Shown: piece after piece, positions 60,600 through 64,000 of the stretch | Position numbering within the stretch: position 1 is the stretch's first letter | Layout: each line of letters opens with the position of its first letter | DNA from: Novosphingobium meiothermophilum | GTDB lineage: Bacteria > Pseudomonadota > Alphaproteobacteria > Sphingomonadales > Sphingomonadaceae | Assembly: GCF_003171715.1 (NCBI RefSeq) | Contig: NZ_QGHL01000010.1 | Span: forward strand, 1 to 64,000 | Direction of reading: 5' to 3' | DNA: 64,000 nucleotides | Notes under the pieces: model-generated | The model's input: the letters and a program-made list of their open reading frames with translations, nothing else | What the model was told of the DNA's origin: nothing | Databases searched by the model: none | Position numbers and translations under genes: made by a program

Positions 60600-62524
60600 G
60601 CGCGCGGCAGCTTGCGGCGGCATCGCTGCTCGCGGCCACGGCGCTTGGCAGTGCACCGGGCGCGGCGGCGGCCGACCGGCGGCCTGAAGCAGACCAGCGG
60701 CTTGAGGCAAGGGGCGAATGGAGCGTCACCACGCGCGGCACGGCCCCCCTGCCCCCGATGGGCTGGAACAGCTGGAACGCCTTCGGCACCGATATCGACG
60801 AGGAAAAGGTCATCGCCTCGGCGCAGGTCATCGTCGATTCCGGGCTTGCCGCCAAGGGATACCGTTTCATCAACATAGACGATGGCTGGTGGGCAAAGCG
60901 GCGGCAGGCCGATGGCCGCGTGCTGATCCGCACCGACACCTTCCCTTCGGCTGCCACGCCCGATGGCAATACCAGCTTCCGCCCCTTGACTGACCGTCTC
61001 CACGCCATGGGCCTGAAAGCCGGTATCTACAGCGAGATCGGCCGCAATTCCTGCGGGCAGATCTATGGCGATCCGAACGGTCCCGGCCAGCCTTCCGGCA
61101 CCCAGGCAGAGCGCGAGATCGGGCTTTACGGCCATATCGATCAGGACATCGCGCTCTACTTCGGGGAATGGAACTTCGATTACATCAAGGTCGATGGCTG
61201 CGGCATCCGCGCGCTGGGGGCAGAAAGCCCGCAGGTCCGGTCGGGCCGGTTGCGCGCGCTTGCCCCGCTGATCGATTACGACACGATCGCCAATACCGAT
61301 ATCGGCGCGGTCAAGGCCCTGTTCGATCAGGTCGGCCGGGCGCTGTCCCGCAACCGGCCCGATAACGGATTCGTCCTTTCGATCTGCCTGTGGGGCACGG
61401 CCGATGTGCGCTCGTGGGCGCGCTCGCTTGGCAACCTCTCGCGCACCAGCGAGGACATCTCGCCCAACTGGGAGCGAATGCTGCACAATCTCGATTCCGC
61501 CGCGCGGCGCGAGCTATACGCCAAACCCAACAGCTGGAACGATCCCGACATGCTGTTCATCGGCAGCGGCACGTTCGATGATGCGCACATCACCGAGGCG
61601 CGCTCGCACATGGCGCTCTGGGCCATGCTCAATGCACCGCTCATCATCGGCTTCGATCTGCGCAAGGCCACGCCCCGGCTCATGGAGGTGCTGGGCAATG
61701 AACGGGTCATCGCGCTCAATCAGGATGCCGCCGCCAATCAGGCCGTGCTGGCCCATGATGGCGCCACGGTGCAGATCTTCGTCAAGACGCTGGCCGACGG
61801 CACCAAGGCGGTTGCCGTATTCAACCGCACCGGCGGCCCGGTGGAGGCAACGCTCACCGCGGCGCATCTGAAATACCGGGCCGACCGGCCGGTCTTGCTG
61901 GCCGACCTGTGGGACAGCGGCGAACGCACCTTCACCGATGAACTGCCCCTGCGGCTTGCCGCGCACCAGACGCTGCTGTTCCGCGCCAGCGGCACGCGCG
62001 AGCGCCCGCAGGGGTTCTATCTTTCCGAACAGCCCGCAATTGTGAACCCGGCGGTCGATGGCGTGGTCTATCCCATGGCCGATCCGCTGGTGCATCGCGG
62101 CATGTTGCCGTGGCGATCGAGCCGGGGCGATGGCGAACACCCCGTCTATGGCGGGTGGGGCGGCGCGCGGGCCGATGCCACGCCGTTTGCCCAAACGCCC
62201 AAGATGGCGGGCAAGGTCTATCACAGCGCCATCGGCACGCTGGCCAATTCGCGCATCGAAGTGCGCAACACCGGCTTTGCCACCTTCAGCGCGCTGGCGG
62301 GCATCGATGATTCGGTGGCCGATCCGGCCATGCGCGTGCGCTTTTCGGTCCATGCCGATGGCAGGCGCCTGATGCGGACGGGCTGGATGAAGCGGGGCGA
62401 TGCGCCCGCCTCCGTCACCGTCCCGGTCAGCGGCGCGAAGATCATCGAACTCGTGGCCGAAGGCAACCGGCCGGTGATGCAGACGGTGGCCGTCAACTGG
62501 GCCATGGCCGCGCTCGATCGGTAA
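60596..62524 (+). CDS. GH27 alpha-galactosidase with C-terminal NPCBM domain
   Basis: A 642-residue exported retaining alpha-galactosidase (or beta-L-arabinopyranosidase, as some GH27 enzymes are). Signal peptide to about residue 26. The barrel has PPMGWNSWNAFG, FINIDDGWWAKRR, the nucleophile D200 in FDYIKVDGCG and the acid/base D316 in PNSWNDPDMLFIG. A beta-sandwich domain follows, then a C-terminal NPCBM domain (about 490-635) with SSRGDGEHPVYGGWGG, YHSAIGTLANSRIEV and RVRFSVHADGRRL. It would release galactose from side chains of the imported oligomers. Start overlaps the esterase stop by 4 bases. A terminator stem begins 6 bases past its stop. Confidence 0.95.
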   Translation: MSARQLAAASLLAATALGSAPGAAAADRRPEADQRLEARGEWSVTTRGTAPLPPMGWNSWNAFGTDIDEEKVIASAQVIVDSGLAAKGYRFINIDDGWWAKRRQADGRVLIRTDTFPSAATPDGNTSFRPLTDRLHAMGLKAGIYSEIGRNSCGQIYGDPNGPGQPSGTQAEREIGLYGHIDQDIALYFGEWNFDYIKVDGCGIRALGAESPQVRSGRLRALAPLIDYDTIANTDIGAVKALFDQVGRALSRNRPDNGFVLSICLWGTADVRSWARSLGNLSRTSEDISPNWERMLHNLDSAARRELYAKPNSWNDPDMLFIGSGTFDDAHITEARSHMALWAMLNAPLIIGFDLRKATPRLMEVLGNERVIALNQDAAANQAVLAHDGATVQIFVKTLADGTKAVAVFNRTGGPVEATLTAAHLKYRADRPVLLADLWDSGERTFTDELPLRLAAHQTLLFRASGTRERPQGFYLSEQPAIVNPAVDGVVYPMADPLVHRGMLPWRSSRGDGEHPVYGGWGGARADATPFAQTPKMAGKVYHSAIGTLANSRIEVRNTGFATFSALAGIDDSVADPAMRVRFSVHADGRRLMRTGWMKRGDAPASVTVPVSGAKIIELVAEGNRPVMQTVAVNWAMAALDR

Positions 62525-62560
62525 AAAACGGCCCGGACCGGTTCTTGCCCGGTCCGGGCC
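62523..62560 (-). terminator. Intrinsic terminator of GH51, bordering the GH27 stop
   Basis: GGCCCGGACCGG (62530-62541) and CCGGTCCGGGCC (62549-62560) form a perfect 12-base-pair stem with a 7-base loop. On the minus strand the stem exits into TTTTTT (62523-62528). That T tract overlaps the last two bases of the GH27 stop codon on the other strand. It would end GH51 transcripts; the stem may also block the rightward transcript. Confidence 0.85.
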
Positions 62561-62628
62561 GCAGTCATGTGGCAGCAGCTACGGGAGGAACGGCAGTGCT
62601 GCTGCCGGGCACAACCGGTTGATCGGCC

Positions 62629-64000
62629 TCACGGCATGACCTTGACCACGCTGACCGAATGCGGCGGCAGTTCGATGCTCAGCACGCCGCCCTTCGCCCG
62701 CGCCGAAACCGCACGCGGAGCAACCGTCGCGGGCGCGGCGAAGGTGTTCACGCTGTCCACCTTCGGCGCGCCCAGAACTTCGCCGCTGGCCGAGGCAAAG
62801 CCCGGCAGACGGAACGTGGCCGGGCGCGCGGGGTCCACGTTGACCAGCGAGAGCCACAGCGTTCCGTCAGTGGCCTTTGCCGCCATGGCATCCACGCGCG
62901 GCAGGCGGTGCTTGCCGTTCACGTATTGCCCTGCATCGAAGGCCACCGGCACGACGCGCGCATCCTGAAACGGCACATACATGCGGAAGGCATGATAGGT
63001 GGGCGTCAGCACCATCTTGCCGCCATCGGTCAGGATCATGGCCTGAAGCACGTTCACCATCTGCGCGATATTGGCAATCTTCACGCGCTCGGCATGGCGG
63101 GCAAAGATATTGACGTTGAGCGCGGCGATGATCGCATCGCGCATCGAGTTCTGCTGCTGGAGGAAACCGGGATTGCTGCCGGGCGCCGGCTCCAGCCACG
63201 CGCCCCATTCATCCACCGCGATCAGCAGCTTCTTTTCGGGGTCATACTTGTCCATGATCGCGCTCTGTTTGGCGATCAGGCTGTCCATCGTCAGCGTATC
63301 GGCAATCGCCTCGGCATACTGGTCATGGCCGAACCCGGTTGACGGCAGGTGCGGCGGCCAGCCGCCGGTGGTGTATTTGTGCAGCGAAACGCCTTCGATG
63401 TCCCAAGAATAGACGCGGTCCTTCCACGCCTTCATCACCTCTTCGGTATAGTCCAGCTTGTCGCTGTCCCAGCCCACGGCGATGCGCTTCATGCGCGCCG
63501 CACCTTCACGCTGCGCCGGGTTGTAGTTGCGCGTGAACGCGGCAAAGCGCTTCATTTCCTCGACATAGTGCGTGGCCGACATGGCCCCGCCGCAGCCCCA
63601 GTTCTCGTTGCCAAGGCCAAGGATCGGCACCTTCCACGGCGCGGGATGGCCATTGGCGGCGCGCTCCCTGGCCAGCGTCGTGTCCTTTTCGGCGGTCATG
63701 TATTCGATCCAGGCCGCCGCCTCTGCCGCCGTGCCCGATCCGATGTTGACCGAGATATAGGCATCCGCGCCGATCTGCTCGGCAAAGTCCATGAACTCGT
63801 GCGTGCCGAAACTGTTGGGTTCGGGCACCCCGCCCCAGTTGCTGTTGATCTGCACGCGGCGCTTGTCTGCCGGGCCGATGCCGTCGCGCCAGTGGTATTC
63901 GTCGGCAAAACAGCCGCCCGGCCAGCGCACGTTGGGCACCTTCAGCGCCTTGAGCGCGGCCACCACATCGCTGCGGATGCCGCGCACGTTGGGAATGGGC
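62629..64000 (-). CDS. GH51 alpha-L-arabinofuranosidase (N-terminus beyond window)
   Basis: The window holds the last 457 codons of a GH51 enzyme; the start and any signal peptide lie beyond base 64000. The open frame begins PIPNVRGIRSDVV and continues with VRWPGGCFADEYHWRDG, the signature of this family. The acid/base Glu is in LGLGNENWGCGG and the nucleophile Glu in IAVDEWGAWLEP (family: DEWNVW); the C-terminal beta domain ends with ELPPHSVSVVKV. It would release L-arabinose from arabinoxylan or arabinan. It is convergent with the GH27 operon and closes with the terminator at 62523-62560. Confidence 0.94.
   Translation of the reverse strand, partial: PIPNVRGIRSDVVAALKALKVPNVRWPGGCFADEYHWRDGIGPADKRRVQINSNWGGVPEPNSFGTHEFMDFAEQIGADAYISVNIGSGTAAEAAAWIEYMTAEKDTTLARERAANGHPAPWKVPILGLGNENWGCGGAMSATHYVEEMKRFAAFTRNYNPAQREGAARMKRIAVGWDSDKLDYTEEVMKAWKDRVYSWDIEGVSLHKYTTGGWPPHLPSTGFGHDQYAEAIADTLTMDSLIAKQSAIMDKYDPEKKLLIAVDEWGAWLEPAPGSNPGFLQQQNSMRDAIIAALNVNIFARHAERVKIANIAQMVNVLQAMILTDGGKMVLTPTYHAFRMYVPFQDARVVPVAFDAGQYVNGKHRLPRVDAMAAKATDGTLWLSLVNVDPARPATFRLPGFASASGEVLGAPKVDSVNTFAAPATVAPRAVSARAKGGVLSIELPPHSVSVVKVMP

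Overview
The window is GC-rich and tightly packed. Its gene content points to an alphaproteobacterium of the order Sphingomonadales, most likely Novosphingobium or a close relative. The evidence is TonB-dependent receptors as the main nutrient importers, mono-component-like Rieske oxygenases, SnoaL/NTF2 and VOC proteins in catabolic clusters, a SapC/cupin/tryptophan-halogenase-like trio beside a receptor, and a secreted GNAT-like protein typical of sphingomonads. The genus is inferred, not proven. I see no rRNA, tRNA, CRISPR array, transposase, integrase or phage gene.

Layout. (1) 1-3.6 kb: the tail of an SDR gene, then a secreted xylan/glucan module of GH5 glycosidase, tandem carbohydrate-binding-like protein and GH10 xylanase, closed by a terminator. 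(2) About 3.6-20.7 kb: a catabolic island for an unidentified small molecule, probably aromatic, alicyclic or terpenoid. It holds three zinc-free MDR reductases, three SDRs, a Rieske ferredoxin, two tandem Rieske oxygenases, VOC and SnoaL proteins, a ThuA-like protein and two TonB receptors. Two receptor/reductase divergent pairs look like a duplicated module. A small ArsR-ArsI/CadI pair sits inside. (3) 20.9-28.4 kb: mostly housekeeping or general metabolism (winged-helix-like unknown protein, SLC13 permease, secreted GNAT-like protein, aminotransferase, maleylacetoacetate isomerase, TrhO, glutaryl-CoA dehydrogenase). (4) 28.4-32.7 kb: an AtuA / COQ4-like / class II aldolase operon divergent from a Crp/Fnr regulator.

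(5) 32.9-49.8 kb: sugar catabolism. A leftward set (mutarotase, IlvD/Edd-type sugar-acid dehydratase, epimerase, cupin, SDR) diverges from a rightward operon (MFS sugar transporter, ketoglutarate semialdehyde dehydrogenase, AraD1, galactose dehydrogenase, DgoK, DgoA). Then come a GH43 glycosidase, xylulokinase, xylose isomerase and a FadR-type regulator. (6) 49.9-64 kb: a polysaccharide utilisation locus. Leftward are a TonB receptor, tryptophan-halogenase-like protein and GH3 enzyme; rightward are SapC, a JmjC-type cupin, an esterase and GH27; a convergent GH51 arabinofuranosidase is cut by the window end.

Regions 1, 5 and 6 fit together. Secreted and periplasmic enzymes (GH10, GH43, GH3, GH51, GH27, esterase) would strip xylose, arabinose and galactose from arabinoxylan- or arabinogalactan-type polymers. 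Xylose would enter through XylA/XylB. L-arabinose and D-galactose share C2-C4 stereochemistry and could share one dehydrogenase and one dehydratase before splitting to 2-oxoglutarate (AraD1 and the semialdehyde dehydrogenase) or to pyruvate plus glyceraldehyde-3-phosphate (DgoK and DgoA). A palindrome with a TAGCGCTA-type core occurs before the GH43-xylB-xylA operon and twice in the receptor/SapC divergent region, suggesting a shared regulator that is not encoded here.
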